Positions 13,925-25,201 of a DNA stretch of 64,000 bases are shown piece after piece. Numbering within the stretch: the first letter of the stretch is position 1; each line of letters starts with the position of its first letter. Source of the DNA: Utricularia gibba (lineage: Eukaryota > Streptophyta > Magnoliopsida > Lamiales > Lentibulariaceae); the NCBI GenBank assembly GCA_002189035.1, contig NEEC01000020.1, positions 1,178,001-1,242,000 of the forward strand. Reading direction: 5' to 3'. The position numbers were made by a program, and so were the translations under genes. The notes under the pieces were generated by a model. The model saw only the letters and a list, made by a program, of their open reading frames with translations. It was not told where the DNA came from and made no database searches.

Positions 13925-14845
13925 CTGATAAACAGTGAATGGTGGTTGCTTTTAAATAATAATATATATTTAACATGTTTTTCAATGCACAGGTATTTTG
14001 TAAACAATTATAAAATTATATTTCAAAACGTATCTCTTATGTGTTAAATATAAGGGTCATCCATATAACAGAAATAGTAAATTTAGAAAATTGATCATCA
14101 TGCATTTATTTCTCAAATATTACGATGAAAATTTTATATATATAATAATTATTTTTCTCAGACATTTTAAAGACAGTAACTACTTTTATAATACATCCTA
14201 ATAGAAACCACGTTTTGACAAAGGGTAATATTAGCAAGAAACCTGTTCAATAAGCAAAGATGTCTTTATAGAATAAACACAATGAGGTTGATGATGTTGG
14301 CTTTAAACCATACATGAAAGAATGGGGCAATATCGTGCTCACAATCCGTGGCTTTCCTCAAGATTGATTTCACAATTTTTGAAAATAAGGATGCATATAT
14401 GGCCCCTCCCAAAGATATGAAAAAGAAAAGGAAAGTCACATAGAATACACTAACTTTGAGTAGGCATGTAAGGGAGAAATTCAAATCTACTTTTAATTTT
14501 GAGAAGAGAAAACCTTCTAGCTTTATATCTGAATGATTTCTGAAAGATCCTTCTAATCCCCATAAACTTTCTTTATTTCCCTAGTGTGACAACATCTCGG
14601 TTTTCCTTATTTTTTTGTAGTACCAATTTATTTTCCCATTTTCATTTTTCTTTACTTTGATCCACATTAATGTTATGAAAAAAGGGAACTGAAAAAACAA
14701 CAAATGCTATAACTTTCGGCACTGTTTGTGAGATGAAATTTGTTCCTCACTGAATTTTATAAGCAAAGAAGTGTCAGTCATTGCAAAAGAAGAAATTTAC
14801 TAAAGCAAACTCTATTTTATGAATGATTTCGAGAATAAGAATGTG

Positions 14846-15195
14846 TTAAAATACACAATCCCACATCATAAAATAAAAATGAAATAATCAAGTATATAAG
14901 AAATTATAAATCACAAGTAATTGATTGAGTCTAATCTTTTCTAATATGATCTACGTTTCTTGTGTACTTGAAACTCACATGTACTCGTCCAATAGAATGG
15001 TTAATCTACATTTTAACTAGATTAAATACCAATTCAACTTGAGAATGGATGTTAGAATACACATTACCATATTGAAAAATGAAACTAAAATAATTTAATA
15101 TATAAGAAATTACAAATCATAAGTAATTAGTTGGACTTAATATCTAGTTTCTTATGTACTTAGATTTCACATGTGTGTTCATCTGACCCATTGGA
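14846..15195 (+). repeat. Direct repeat pair of a dispersed element
   Basis: Two diverged copies (about 14846-15005 and 15049-15195) share the order: 'tgttaRaatacaca', a 'cccacat/ccatat' block, 'tatataagaaattaYaaatca', 'aagtaattRRttg', then 'tgtacttRRa..tcacatgt'. A third copy in reverse orientation lies at 17463-17570. No coding potential is seen. They look like small LTRs or another short nonautonomous element. The sequence 14000-14845 to the left is AT-rich without clear content. Confidence 0.6.
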
Positions 15196-15404
15196 TCCTG
15201 AATTTCAACGGAATAAACCAAATGAATGCTGGATGATCATAGGAGAGATATCCAGGAAGAAAACTCTCATTTATTTGGAATGGCTATGAGATTATTAGGT
15301 CTGTATATGATATGTTTTTAGGGTACTTTAGTAACATGAAATGATTTAGAGACTTTTTTAAGAAAGAAACGGAAAAGGTTCAGAATCGTAACCTAAAACC
15401 CTTT

Positions 15405-15970
15405 CGGGCAATGATGCATTGCATAGCAATCTCGCTACTACCAGTGTTTTCCCTTAGCTTTCATATTTGATAGAGTGCTGCACAGCGACCCCCTTTCTGC
15501 ACAGCAACCTCGTCTCTATGAGTTTATACTTGAAACTTTGATTTTTTGCAAGGTTCTACATAACAATCCACCATCCTACAATGGATAGTATAAAATTGCA
15601 TAGAACAATGGGGCTCTGCAGAGCAACCTTGTGTCTAAGGTTACTTTTCCACAACATTCATTTTTAATGAGGATTTGCATAGTAATCCTTGATCAGACAA
15701 CCCGACTCTACAAAGCAACTGCTTAGCAACGAGTTTTAGTTAGCACTTTCATTTATGATGGGGCTTTGCACAGTAACCACACTTTGCGGGTTTTTAGTTG
15801 TAACTTTCATTTGTATTCGAGCTCTACATAGCAACCCCTCATCTCGCAATGGGGTTTTATAGCTACCTTGTCCCTGCAACTTTTTTTTTATATGGGGGTA
15901 TAGCAGCTTATTGGGATTTACAATTTCATAGAAACCGTCATCCACCAAGGGGGCTTTCCACAGCAATCTC
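15405..15970 (+). repeat. Degenerate tandem repeat with 'ctctgcacagcaacc' core
   Basis: A core like 'gctctgcacagcaaccYcgtctc' recurs roughly every 55-90 bp at about 15426, 15476, 15498, 15553, 15612, 15672, 15710, 15765, 15823, 15850, 15900 and 15955. Between cores, words such as 'ttagttRYaactttcattt' also return. The units have diverged strongly in sequence and spacing. No conserved reading frame runs through. It looks like an old minisatellite or a decayed internal repeat of a larger element. Confidence 0.55.
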
Positions 15971-16699
15971 GACATAGATCCTGATGAGTAGCCAACATCC
16001 TTCTCAATCCATTCAATCTCGAATGTTGTCAGTCGTGCAATGGGATTCAGGGTTGAAAATCGGAGAGTAGAATGAAGCCATGCGTTTTGTACTTCGAAAT
16101 GATTATATCATACATACGACAATCCCCTTGAGGGAACCAAGGGAAGTTAGTGGAACCATTTACACCGCCTTTCTTCAAGGGCCAACTCCTGTCCACTCCA
16201 GCATAGTAATGCATCACTTACATCAAATGAGACCCATGCACTCAAACATCCAGATCTGCATCAAGAAATAATGAGAGTCCCTTGTACATATAGCTCGGCA
16301 TTATGAATAATAATCATATATCTCTTCTTAAATTTAAGAAACAGTTATCCTCTTAATTTCTTTTGAAAAATATTCATCTCAATTATATATTTTGAAATGT
16401 AAATTAAAGTATATATTTTCAAAATTACCGGTTCGTAGAAATTAAGGGTTTTTGATTATTTCAAAACCAAACTAACTTGCATGGAACCAGGCAATGAAAA
16501 TGTAAAACAGACCCATTTTTTGCATGACTGTGCCCTGTACCTTATAATCAAATGCAAATAAATTTTTTTTTCTTATACTTTTTCACTTGCTCGGGGGATT
16601 CGGTTTCCCCTTCAGAATTATAATCCATTGAGAAACAACACAAGATATAAAAAATATCGGTAATGATAACATGGATTCAACCAAACTTACATATTATAT
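15971..16699. other. Spacer between tandem repeat and oleosin
   Basis: No gene or repeat is supported. The right part is AT-rich and includes the oleosin 3' region. Confidence 0.4.
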
Positions 16700-17170
16700 T
16701 TAAGCGCTAGGAGCTGCATCCTTGATTCTGCTCTGCAAGTATCCCCCATATTCTCTGGCGTATTCCTTCACCTGCTCCGCCGAGTCGGAAATCCTAATCC
16801 TCGCGAAATCCACCCCAGAAGAACCGGAAGGATTCATTCCCCGAACATACGAGTACAGCCATGAGATCACCATCGCAGAGCCAGCTCCTACCACGATCAT
16901 CGACAGAACTCCGGCAAGGACGACGAGGAAGATGCCTCCGATCGGGATCCATATTGGACTGGAAATGACAACCAAGGGGGTGAAAAAGATAAGACCGAGG
17001 ATGGTGGAGGTGAGGGTGACGCCGGCGAGGAGTATGAGGATGGCACTGGAGATGACGAGAGCGGCTAGGCCGACCAGCTGGCTGGAATTCGCAGAATAAT
17101 CTTTCAGAGTTTGGAGGATGGAGGCGGCGCTTGCGGAGGATCTCCGAGGGATGAATTGGGGATCCGCCAT
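16700..17170 (-). CDS. Oleosin, lipid-droplet structural protein (low-molecular-weight type)
   Basis: A single-exon gene of 156 aa. Oleosins coat seed oil bodies and stop them fusing. A long uncharged stretch (about residues 31-105) contains the diagnostic proline knot P-x5-S-P-x3-P at residues 65-76 ('PLVVISSPIWIP'), where the hydrophobic hairpin turns back in the lipid core. The N-terminal 30 residues are polar. The C-terminal tail from 'YVRGMNP' is amphipathic and holds 'ARIRISDSAEQVKEYAREYG'. Length and the short tail fit the L-type class without the insertion found in H-type oleosins. The ATG is the first in frame and has a favourable context (CCATGGCG). RY and ABRE motifs lie 86-123 bp upstream, as expected for a seed gene. 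The frame is intact. Confidence 0.95.
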   Translation of the reverse strand: MADPQFIPRRSSASAASILQTLKDYSANSSQLVGLAALVISSAILILLAGVTLTSTILGLIFFTPLVVISSPIWIPIGGIFLVVLAGVLSMIVVGAGSAMVISWLYSYVRGMNPSGSSGVDFARIRISDSAEQVKEYAREYGGYLQSRIKDAAPSA

Positions 17171-17255
17171 GGAAAAACCTCAGTACTCGAGGTGCTGGTG
17201 GAGGTGAAAATGGGAGTGTGTACCTCGGAGACATTAGAGTGGTATGTGGGCGTGA

Positions 17256-17293
17256 CACGTGTGGTGGACTTGGTGCATGCATCGATACACGTG
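17256..17293 (-). promoter_or_regulatory. Seed-type RY/ABRE cluster before the oleosin gene
   Basis: Within 38 bp there are two CACGTG G-boxes (17256-17261 and 17288-17293; both inside ACACGTGT, an ABRE core) flanking TGCATGCA (17274-17281), a palindromic RY element. The cluster is 86 to 123 bp upstream of the oleosin ATG. RY is bound by B3 factors such as ABI3/FUS3/LEC2 and ABRE by bZIP factors; together they are the usual mark of seed-maturation promoters. I see no TATA box between the cluster and the ATG. Confidence 0.7.
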
Positions 17294-17462
17294 TGAGAGT
17301 TGGCGCATTTGGAGATCAGTTTGTTCTGTAGTAGTCTATGGAGAGTATTTTTTTTTTCTAAGTACAATACAAATTGTCGGATGGTAGTGCAAAATACAAG
17401 TGACCATGTGAAGCTGTTATACCATATTGAAATTAAATATTCGATTACTTGGATAAGCACAC

Positions 17463-17570
17463 ATAAAACCTAAGTTACAAAAAAATTAGATTACATTAAA
17501 AAAGATTAAATTCAATCGATTATTAATAATTTATAATTTCTTATATATTTAATTATTTCATTTCAAAACT
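17463..17570 (-). repeat. Third copy of the 14846-15195 repeat, reversed
   Basis: Reverse complement reads 'aaatgaaataattaaatat', then 'ataagaaattataaatt', then a 'gattgaatttaatctttt' block, matching the two copies at 14846-15195. It is shorter than those copies. Confidence 0.5.
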
Positions 17571-18940
17571 TGATATTGGATTATTTGTTCTAATATTCTG
17601 TATGAAGATGGGTACTTTCCTACTATTGTCCAACATCTTCTCATGCATAGATTTATCTTTAATTTGAGGGGATGATAAAATTGAATCTTCCTTTGAGAAG
17701 GCATCTACTAAGGAACTTGAGTTAGTCGAAAGCATGCAGTTTTTCAAAGAAAACCATTGAACCAAGAAGGTCATGGTGTTCTCACGAAATAAAACACACA
17801 TCGGATATCCCATCTGCCCATGCATTTAATGCAATCTAAGATATTTGAGATCCATGCAGTATGTATGACGTGATCATATCGCAAGTACACCGTTTTCATC
17901 ATTGCATCGGAAATGTGGTTTCGATTCCTCCGGTAAATCACACTGCAAATCATGTTCTAGAGAGCTTCGATGACTTCATGCAAAACTCCGAGAACACCAT
18001 CATCCCTGCGCAACTAGGTATTTCCTTTTTCCATAATGGTTCCTCTTTACAAAATAGTGTCATATGAAATTCCGACTAGTTAGAGTTGAAAATGGGATAA
18101 ACATGTCCTTTTGCATAGCTACCATAGCTGAGATCTGAAATCCATATATTAGCAATTCTCCTGTGTGCTGATCAAGGCTTCTTTGACATCGTTTCATTCT
18201 CCAATTTTTTCGTATTTTAAATGTTCAAATTCATGCTCTACACCCAGATGTTTTGACCATCCTCATGGCTTACCTCGTGCTAGTAAAGAGACATAAATTC
18301 ACCCTTCATTGAAATACATTTTGAGCCTTTACAAACTTCACAATATGCATGTCAATGGTCCTAACATTCGGGTGGAGGCAAGTTTCTGAATTGTGGAGGT
18401 GGAAAAAATCACAAAAATAGATGACATGCATTTGATGGGAGCCTCATGAAGCCTTGACAACACCAGAGGAGACACAATAGTATCATACAATTTTACAACT
18501 CAAAATAGAAGGGATGCCCAAGACTAAACTCCTCATTCTTACCTTCCATTTCGTATCCCTTCTAAGCCTTCATCTTTATCTTAAATTTCCTGATTCAATG
18601 ATTCAACAAGGCCTCCTCAATCAACTCTTGGTAAGAAGTGGCCATGAAGCATATCCATGACCATATTGAGGTTTCTTTAGAATGAAATGCTTCTGGAAAA
18701 AGTTGAGAGGTTGGAGACCTAAGAGAATAATTTGGAAGAGCTAAGAAAGAGAATGATCCAGGAGCTCACTTAAACATGAGTGAGTCTTGCCCACCACAAC
18801 AAAGTTAGAGACCATCCTCAAATGGAGCAATAGCTGTAGGAGGATCTAAGATAATTGAGAACTGACTGGACTGTTTTGAAAAAAGATAAATGGGTCATTG
18901 TAATCCAAACTCCTGAGTTCAAACAATATGTAGTAAGATA
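17571..18940. other. Spacer without recognisable content
   Basis: Short open stretches exist on both strands (for example 17553-17825 minus), but none shows a family I know. Possible old transposon debris. Confidence 0.3.
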
Positions 18941-19865
18941 TGAAAAATTCCTAATATCATTGCGAAAATAGAATTTTTGTATCAAATAAATTTGTAAACT
19001 TTAATCTTTACATATTATAAATTAAACACACAATGTGTAGTAGAATTTCGGGATCGATCAAGAAGCAAGTACTTATTGCGTGTTTTAGCATATGCAAGTT
19101 CATAAAATAAATGGTACTTTTAATCCAAGATCAGACTAATAGCGATAGGCAAGTTCAGTAAGTAAAATCAAATTTCAACATAGAAAGTAATAAATGTAGG
19201 TTCTAAATACAAAATAATACTAATATACCTAAAAGTGGTTCAAGTGATGTGGTGTTCAAGTTCCTAATCTAATATACAATTTCTCTATATGCATAGATTA
19301 AACCAACTAAGTCTATCCAGATTGTTTCTCATATTTTTGACTAAATTATTCCCTAATATCATCACCCATTTCGCATCTAGGTCAATTCACACCTAAAATA
19401 TGTAGAATTAGGTCTACATGGTTCTACCCAAGAATCGTGTAGATCTACCTCTAAATCAAGCGTTTGAGTTGCAAAGTCGTTCATTCCCCTCCTTAAATCT
19501 ACTTGAAAGATGTTAGAAACCAAAGTTAATATACAAAATCATAGATTACTTAAAAACTTAAAACCACATCACTATTCTACACGTGAAGGCATCTCTAAAG
19601 TCTAGCTATTCATATGTGATAAGCAAAACATGATTTCATAAACATAAACTGGAGAGAATATCACAGACATTGTAAAACAAACAATCAATGAAACAAAATA
19701 TTTAAAAAACTAAAATCATGATAGAATAGTTCTGTTCTCCATCTACTACTATTCACAACCCGGAACAATAGCATTGAATTGAGTTTCGGTGTTTTTTTTT
19801 CATATTAGAGATTTTTCTTTTAGAAATCTTCTTCTTCTTCTTCCTCTCTGATAAACGGAAAATTA

Positions 19866-20930
19866 TGCAATGTCGTTAATGTAAACTTTCCTATCAAATA
19901 AATTTATAACCTAATACACATTCAAGCATAAAACAATTATGAGCATAGTGGATTAGGGTCGAACACAAGGAGCTAGGTGCTTGCTATGTGAAGGTCTATG
20001 CAAGGAATCAATGTCACGTTGGTAAAATTGGTCTTAGCTAGGACTAAGGCAGAACTAAAACGAAATACAGTAAAAAAAAGTAATAAGTTCTAGAGTTCGA
20101 TTGTTTCTGGAATGGAATGGATGATGCCTTGGGACTCCTAGGGGATGTATGCTCATCACTAAACAAACTCACACAAACCACAAATCATACAACTAACTCA
20201 CAAGATCTAGGTCTACCCGGATTCTTGTTTTTCCCCCTAATCTTTGGTCTACCTCTAATTAGAGTTGTTAAGTTGGGTTTCACTACTTCCCCTCCTGGAT
20301 CTATCCTGGTTTGTTAAGGAAGTGGCGTGACTCATGGCTGTTTAGATCTAAAGGTTGATTAACATGTTTCTCTCCTTTTTACCCCAAGGCACCCCCCTAA
20401 GTACTTAGCCACTCATGCTTAAGGTAAACGAAAGTGGAAAAGAAAACATCACCCACAGTGTGCTTATTTCACAGTCAAATACCAAAATGCACACAAGCAA
20501 GTAATGTGAAGTCTCCAAGGGGAGATCTACTTCTCTCTCCATCTTTCCTCTCTTTTTGTCCAAAATCTTCCTTTTTAACCTCCTTGGACTTTGTGTGTAC
20601 TCTTCTTCACACTTCTGTCACCTTTCCTGCCACCACACTGTTCATACTCGGCTCCTTGGGATTTGTGTTGCGACCCATGCTGCATTGCTCTAAAGGAACC
20701 GTTGGACTAAATCTACGATTTAGTCCCAACTAAGACTAAAAGTGCACTCCTACGGTACTTATGTGCAAAAATATAGAAATAGACAATTAAGCTTAATTTT
20801 TGTAGCATAAAATGAGTAAATTCCATGCATTGAACCACTCAAAAATATGTGTTAACACATTATGCTACAACGACACTAGACTTGTCCTCAAGTCCTAACT
20901 AAGACTAATAGGAGGTAAGCAATTGAGGGA
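19866..20930. repeat. Dispersed repeat, copy R2
   Basis: Diverged copy of 420-1545, in the same orientation. Its tail ('atgctacaacgacactagac' followed by 'ttgtcctcaa') recurs near 23873-23910, so a further fragment lies there. A related shorter block with 'caaataaatttgtaaac' is near 18975. The region 20930-21700 continues with noncoding, T-rich sequence and a phrase 'agtcctaactaagactaa' that returns near 21685. It probably belongs to a nonautonomous or decayed LTR retrotransposon. Confidence 0.5.
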
Positions 20931-21713
20931 TTTCTAAACATCCATGCAAACATTTAACATTTAAGTCCAGAATGCAAGAATTTAAAGAGTGTTAGTGTGC
21001 AAGACGGGTAATCACTCAAGCATACATGTGAATTTCATCAAAATAAGTGCCTTCAAAGATTAAATAAGCTAACATGACACAATTAGGCTTTCAAAGGGAT
21101 ACTGGTGGTCTCTTTTCATTTCTTCCTCTCTTCACTTTTTTTTTTTTTTTCATTTCTACAGAGATCAAGAGTAGGGAAAGTTTCAAGCTTAATTCAGGCA
21201 ATTTTCGCTCCCCTCCTTTATATATGGAGTGTGGGCCAAGCACTCCTCTCCTTATTTCTCCTGAGGGTTTCCTACTCCTCTGAGGCATTCTCATAACCTT
21301 CCTTCTCTCTTTACTCTGTTGTCTACACACGCTTTTTAATTGTGTGTTGCTTTTCAAGACATCGGGTCTCATCGCTTTTTTTTGTGATGATGCTTTACTG
21401 ACCCCCTCTTTTTTTTTATCTTTCTATAAGCCTTTCGACCACCAGTATCCATGAAAGAACCAAATATGTCAGCTTGCACAAAAAAAATCTCGATTGCACA
21501 AATCAGAATTCATCACACATGTTGCTACCTCACAAAGATAAGTAGGTTAAAATTCATGCTCACAGGTGTACAAATGGTTAAAACCAAATTCATGCATCCT
21601 GTACTTCATGAAAAGTATCACGCATGCATATGAAAATTCCTCAAATAGCTTGCAAAATTCTCCTGATCCTAGTACCGAACTACTAAATTACTCCTAACTT
21701 AGACTAACGCCCT

Positions 21714-21718
21714 AAAAA

Positions 21719-21749
<31 letters not shown>

Positions 21750-21756
21750 TAAAACT
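21714..21756. repeat. (AAAAT)n microsatellite
   Basis: A simple repeat with a five-base period, about six AAAAT units. Confidence 0.8.
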
Positions 21757-22055
21757 AAAACAATGCAACGATGTTACTTGATTAGGGAAGAGTTATTCAC
21801 TCCCTATTTTAGTTCCTTCACTTCCTTAGCAAATTCCCAAGCCTATCATATATCATGTCAATCATTTCAGTTCAGCAGAAAACTTTCTCATTCCTTTGGG
21901 TCATGGCTGTCTGATTAGGGGTTTTTCCCTTTTCTTTCACTAGAGGTTCCTCCCCACAAAGTCCTGCAAGAGACTTAAAAAAAATCCACTTCCTTGTGCC
22001 CGAATTAGTCTAGCAGTTTTAAGAAAATGAGCATCAAGAGGGGCCAATTTCGTTT

Positions 22056-22480
22056 CTACATGCAAGAATTCCAACTCAGAAATTTTATCAGAGCATAACC
22101 TTTGACAAACAAATCACGTCTGTACAGAGAATTAAATCCTAAGGCCCCACCAAACAGCACAGTAGAAACAACAAAGTGAACATTTCGCATAGTAGGGTTT
22201 GTAAATAAATCAGCTTTCATCCCTTTGGATTTAAATTCTATCCCATGTTGATCAGTTAAAATTTCATAAACCTCTTCAGCATTAAAATCATCAGGGTAAT
22301 CAAACAATGAAGTAGCAAATTCATGGGATTCAACATGCTTTTCTGTACAAAATCCTAAAGCTACATTTCATTCAACAATTGATAATGAGAAATTCTTTCT
22401 TAGCAATTTAAATGTAATGGCTGATGGTGCATCAAATTGATAAAAGAATGTGACCTTCAATTCACGCGAGAGAGGGAAAG
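22056..22480 (-). pseudogene. Broken coding stretch, unrecognised, probably retroelement-derived
   Basis: On the minus strand about 140 codons read as protein-like sequence with a single stop (near 22370). It includes 'LKVTFFYQFDAPSAITF', 'FDYPDDFNAEEVYEILTDQ' and 'LFGGALGFNSLYRRDLFVKG'. The composition looks like real protein rather than chance. It sits directly left of the PIF remnant and right of the R2 repeat region, which suggests a retrotransposon ORF, but I cannot name the family. No ATG start can be fixed. Confidence 0.35.
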
Positions 22481-22634
22481 AGGCAGCAACAAATTAAGAT
22501 AAAGAGTGTTTACAAATTTTCTACCATTCTCAAGATTTTGATAAGTATGCTCAGATTAAATTAATGTATGTTGATCACTCTATTTCAGATTTCGACCATG
22601 TTGTGTAGTAATTTTTTTTTTTTTTGTAATTAGA

Positions 22635-23380
22635 ATGATATCAAAATTAGATCTTGTAGTGTTGTTGGTTTTGCACAAAATTCATCTTACCCAATTGTTA
22701 TTATTTGTTGCTATACTTGAATTGTATTATGGGAGAAGACCTACTAAAAAAATAATATTCAATGATTGGAAGTCTTTGTGGACAAATTACGTATTTTGGA
22801 GAAATGTTTTACATAAGTGATCTTGCTTGTTTGGACAATTTAAGAGTGACAAGTGATATTTTTGGAAGATTAGCACACTTTTGCATGATGTTGATGAATT
22901 GAATAATTCTAAGCATGTTAGCTTATCTAAAAAAGTTACTATTTCTTTAGGAGTTTTAGCTCACCATAAAAAGTGCATAATCTCATGATTTTAAGAGATC
23001 TAAATGGACCATCCATTATTATTTTCATGAGATGCTTCAAATGATTTTTAAGTTGCATCCGCTACTTATTGCAAAGCCTCAATGAATTAATGAAAATACT
23101 ACTGATGGACCATGGAAATATTTTAAGGTATGACAGTTGCTAAGAAGTCATAATATAACAACTATGTTTTATTATTTCTTCATGCTTTTGAATTTACAAA
23201 ATGTTATTTGGGAGCTTTGCATGGAACTTATATTCAACCCAAAGTCAATGCAAGTGAGCAGGCACAGTATCGTTGTCATAAATGTTTTGTGTGTGTTAAT
23301 TTTTTAGGTGCATGCAATATAAACATGAATTTTATATATATCTTGTTGGGATGGGAAGGATCATGAGCTATTTTTTTTCC
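22635..23380 (+). mobile_element. PIF/Harbinger (DDE_Tnp_4-type) transposase remnant
   Basis: Across three frames the region follows plant PIF/HARBI1-like transposases. It begins with a leader like 'IFGRLAHFCMML', then 'VSLSKKVTISLGVLAHHKK' and 'FKRSKWTIHYYFHEML' (the helix-turn-helix-like block). Near 23205 'LGALHGTYIQPKVNASEQ' matches the family block around the first catalytic aspartate (usually GAxDGTH), with Asp replaced by His. 'GACNINMNFIYILLGWEGS' near 23310 matches the second catalytic block (usual form ACDFDMxFTYVLxGWEGSAHD). Stops and frameshifts are frequent. No terminal repeats were found. Confidence 0.75.
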
Positions 23381-23563
23381 TTTTATTGCCTCCATTCTAT
23401 GCTATTTGATTTAAAACTGCTTGGCTACACATGAAAAAGTGTGAGGCTTATAGAGAACTAACCCTAATTTATTGACAAAAAGAGAGGGAACAAGTATGAT
23501 TATTGGAGGAAAAACATTTTTGTAAAATAATAGGATGTTATTATATTTTATTATTATGGAATA

Positions 23564-23590
23564 ATAAACCCATGCGGTAGATGGGTTTAT
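23564..23590. repeat. Perfect 10-bp inverted repeat, 7-nt loop
   Basis: ATAAACCCAT, then GCGGTAG, then ATGGGTTTAT. It lies in AT-rich sequence just after the PIF remnant and may belong to a MITE, since the nearby phrase 'accaaacgagtcctaaa' (about 23713) is typical of such ends. Confidence 0.5.
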
Positions 23591-24439
23591 ATTTCACTAT
23601 AGATAGTGAGTTAAATAAGAAAATTTGTTGGGATATATAATCCATAGTGTTATATAAAAATATATCAAACTAATGATTATGATATTTAACATAACACCAT
23701 CTTACACCGTCAACCAAACGAGTCCTAAATCATAAATTTAGTCTATATTATACAGAAAAATACAAATAACACTATAATTACCAAATATTAAAAATCAAAT
23801 TAAAATACCTAATGTTATTATTAAACATCTCAATTTTATAATCTAAAATCATTAATAAAATGTGTATTATCAACTATGCTACAATGAAACTAGATTTGTC
23901 CTCAAATCCAAACTAATACTAGTAGAATCCTAATTTCGACATTACTCATGATAAACATGAATGACTATGTTCTGATTTCAGATAAATGAACCACAAGTGT
24001 GCTTGTTTGCAAATGACAAAGCGATAAACATGAATGACCATGTTGCATCTTCCCAAAGTAACATTCTTCTTGATTTTTGGAGGACTGTAGACGCCGAATG
24101 ATGAATCTTGATGTGTGGAAAAACAGGAGGGATTGAATCAAGGAACACTAGAGCAGATGAAACAAGTAAATGGGTTTAGTGGTTGAATAACCTAAATGGG
24201 TGAGAGGAGAAATCTCAAACCAGATGACAAAGTTGAATGAGCATCTGGAGCAACTCAGATGACAACTCACATCTTGGATAGTCGAGGAAGATATGAATAT
24301 TAATTTTGTTAATTTTCAAGGAAAACCTGTTCAAGGGAATAACTGTGGGAATTGTGGCAACACTTCGCAAACCTAGAAACAAAACCAACAGCGGTCTCAA
24401 CGCCCATTTTTTACGAGATATGCTTAGTCAATAATACAT

Positions 24440-24978
24440 GAATTCTTTTTCTGATGAGTTGATGGTTTATAGCTTGACTTATGATGCATGGAGACATGTA
24501 GGCCTACCCCTTGAGAATGCACAATTTTAGATTAGAGGTGGCAGGCTACTGAAGGAGAAGCTATATTGGGAGAGAAGGATTACAGGTCTCAGGCAACATA
24601 TTCTTGCATTTGATTTGACGACTGAAGTCTATGAATTCATTAGCTATCCACTATTGGTAGAAGGCAGTTTTAGATACCAGAAGTCACTAATAGGAGCTCT
24701 AGGAAACAAGTTATACTTGTTCGTAATTGAGAGTGATAGTTAGAGGGTTGTTATCAGGTACCTTAGTGGAGGAGGAACATGGATAGCAGCTGCTAGGCTT
24801 CTCTTCACTGGAAATCTGTTTGGTCAGTATGTTCTTCCCTACATAACACCCATGTATTGTACATGGGATAGAATTCTGATTTCCTGCAAGCATTTGAGAG
24901 CTTATGGTCTATGGGATTATAGCTTCAGCATGAGGTGCTTTCATAGAGTAAATATAAACTGCTATAGACCCTTGTAGT
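24440..24978 (+). pseudogene. F-box-associated-domain protein, pseudogene fragment
   Basis: From 24561 one frame reads to a stop at 24978 with a single internal TAG (near 24740). The order matches the C-terminal F-box-associated (FBA) domain of plant F-box proteins. 'ILAFDLTTEVYEFISYP' is the hallmark block in which the protein's 'ordinary' output is compared with the gene's query. Then come 'LIGALGNKLYLFVIES', 'YLSGGGTWIAAARL' and 'YGLWDYSFSMRC'. Upstream in another frame 'ELMVYSLTYDAWRHV' (about 24457) is the usual block before it. The F-box itself is absent. Such proteins choose substrates for SCF ubiquitin ligases; this copy is dead. It lies 220 bp from a fragment of an unrelated WD40 gene on the other strand. 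Confidence 0.65.
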
Positions 24979-25201
24979 GGTATGACAGTCTAGTGAGGGT
25001 GTGAGGTTCTACCTTGTTTCCTCTGTAGAGGACAATGCTTTGGCTGACTACTCCTGACTGAAATTGAAGTGACAATTAGACTTGCATATTCCTAGTGTTT
25101 TGTGGCGAGGACATCAAAACAAAAACAAGAAGAAAATGGAGCGGCTAGAGGGGCAGCCTGATTATCCCTGGAGGTCTATGGGCCGAAGTCCCCCTGCATA
25201 C

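Noticed and set aside
16794-17282. Alternative frames over the oleosin gene
   Set aside because: They are shadows; the proline knot and hydrophobic core lie in the 16700-17170 frame only.
17900-17960. A tRNA T-arm-like word 'gtttcgattcct'
   Set aside because: No acceptor, D or anticodon arm could be built around it.
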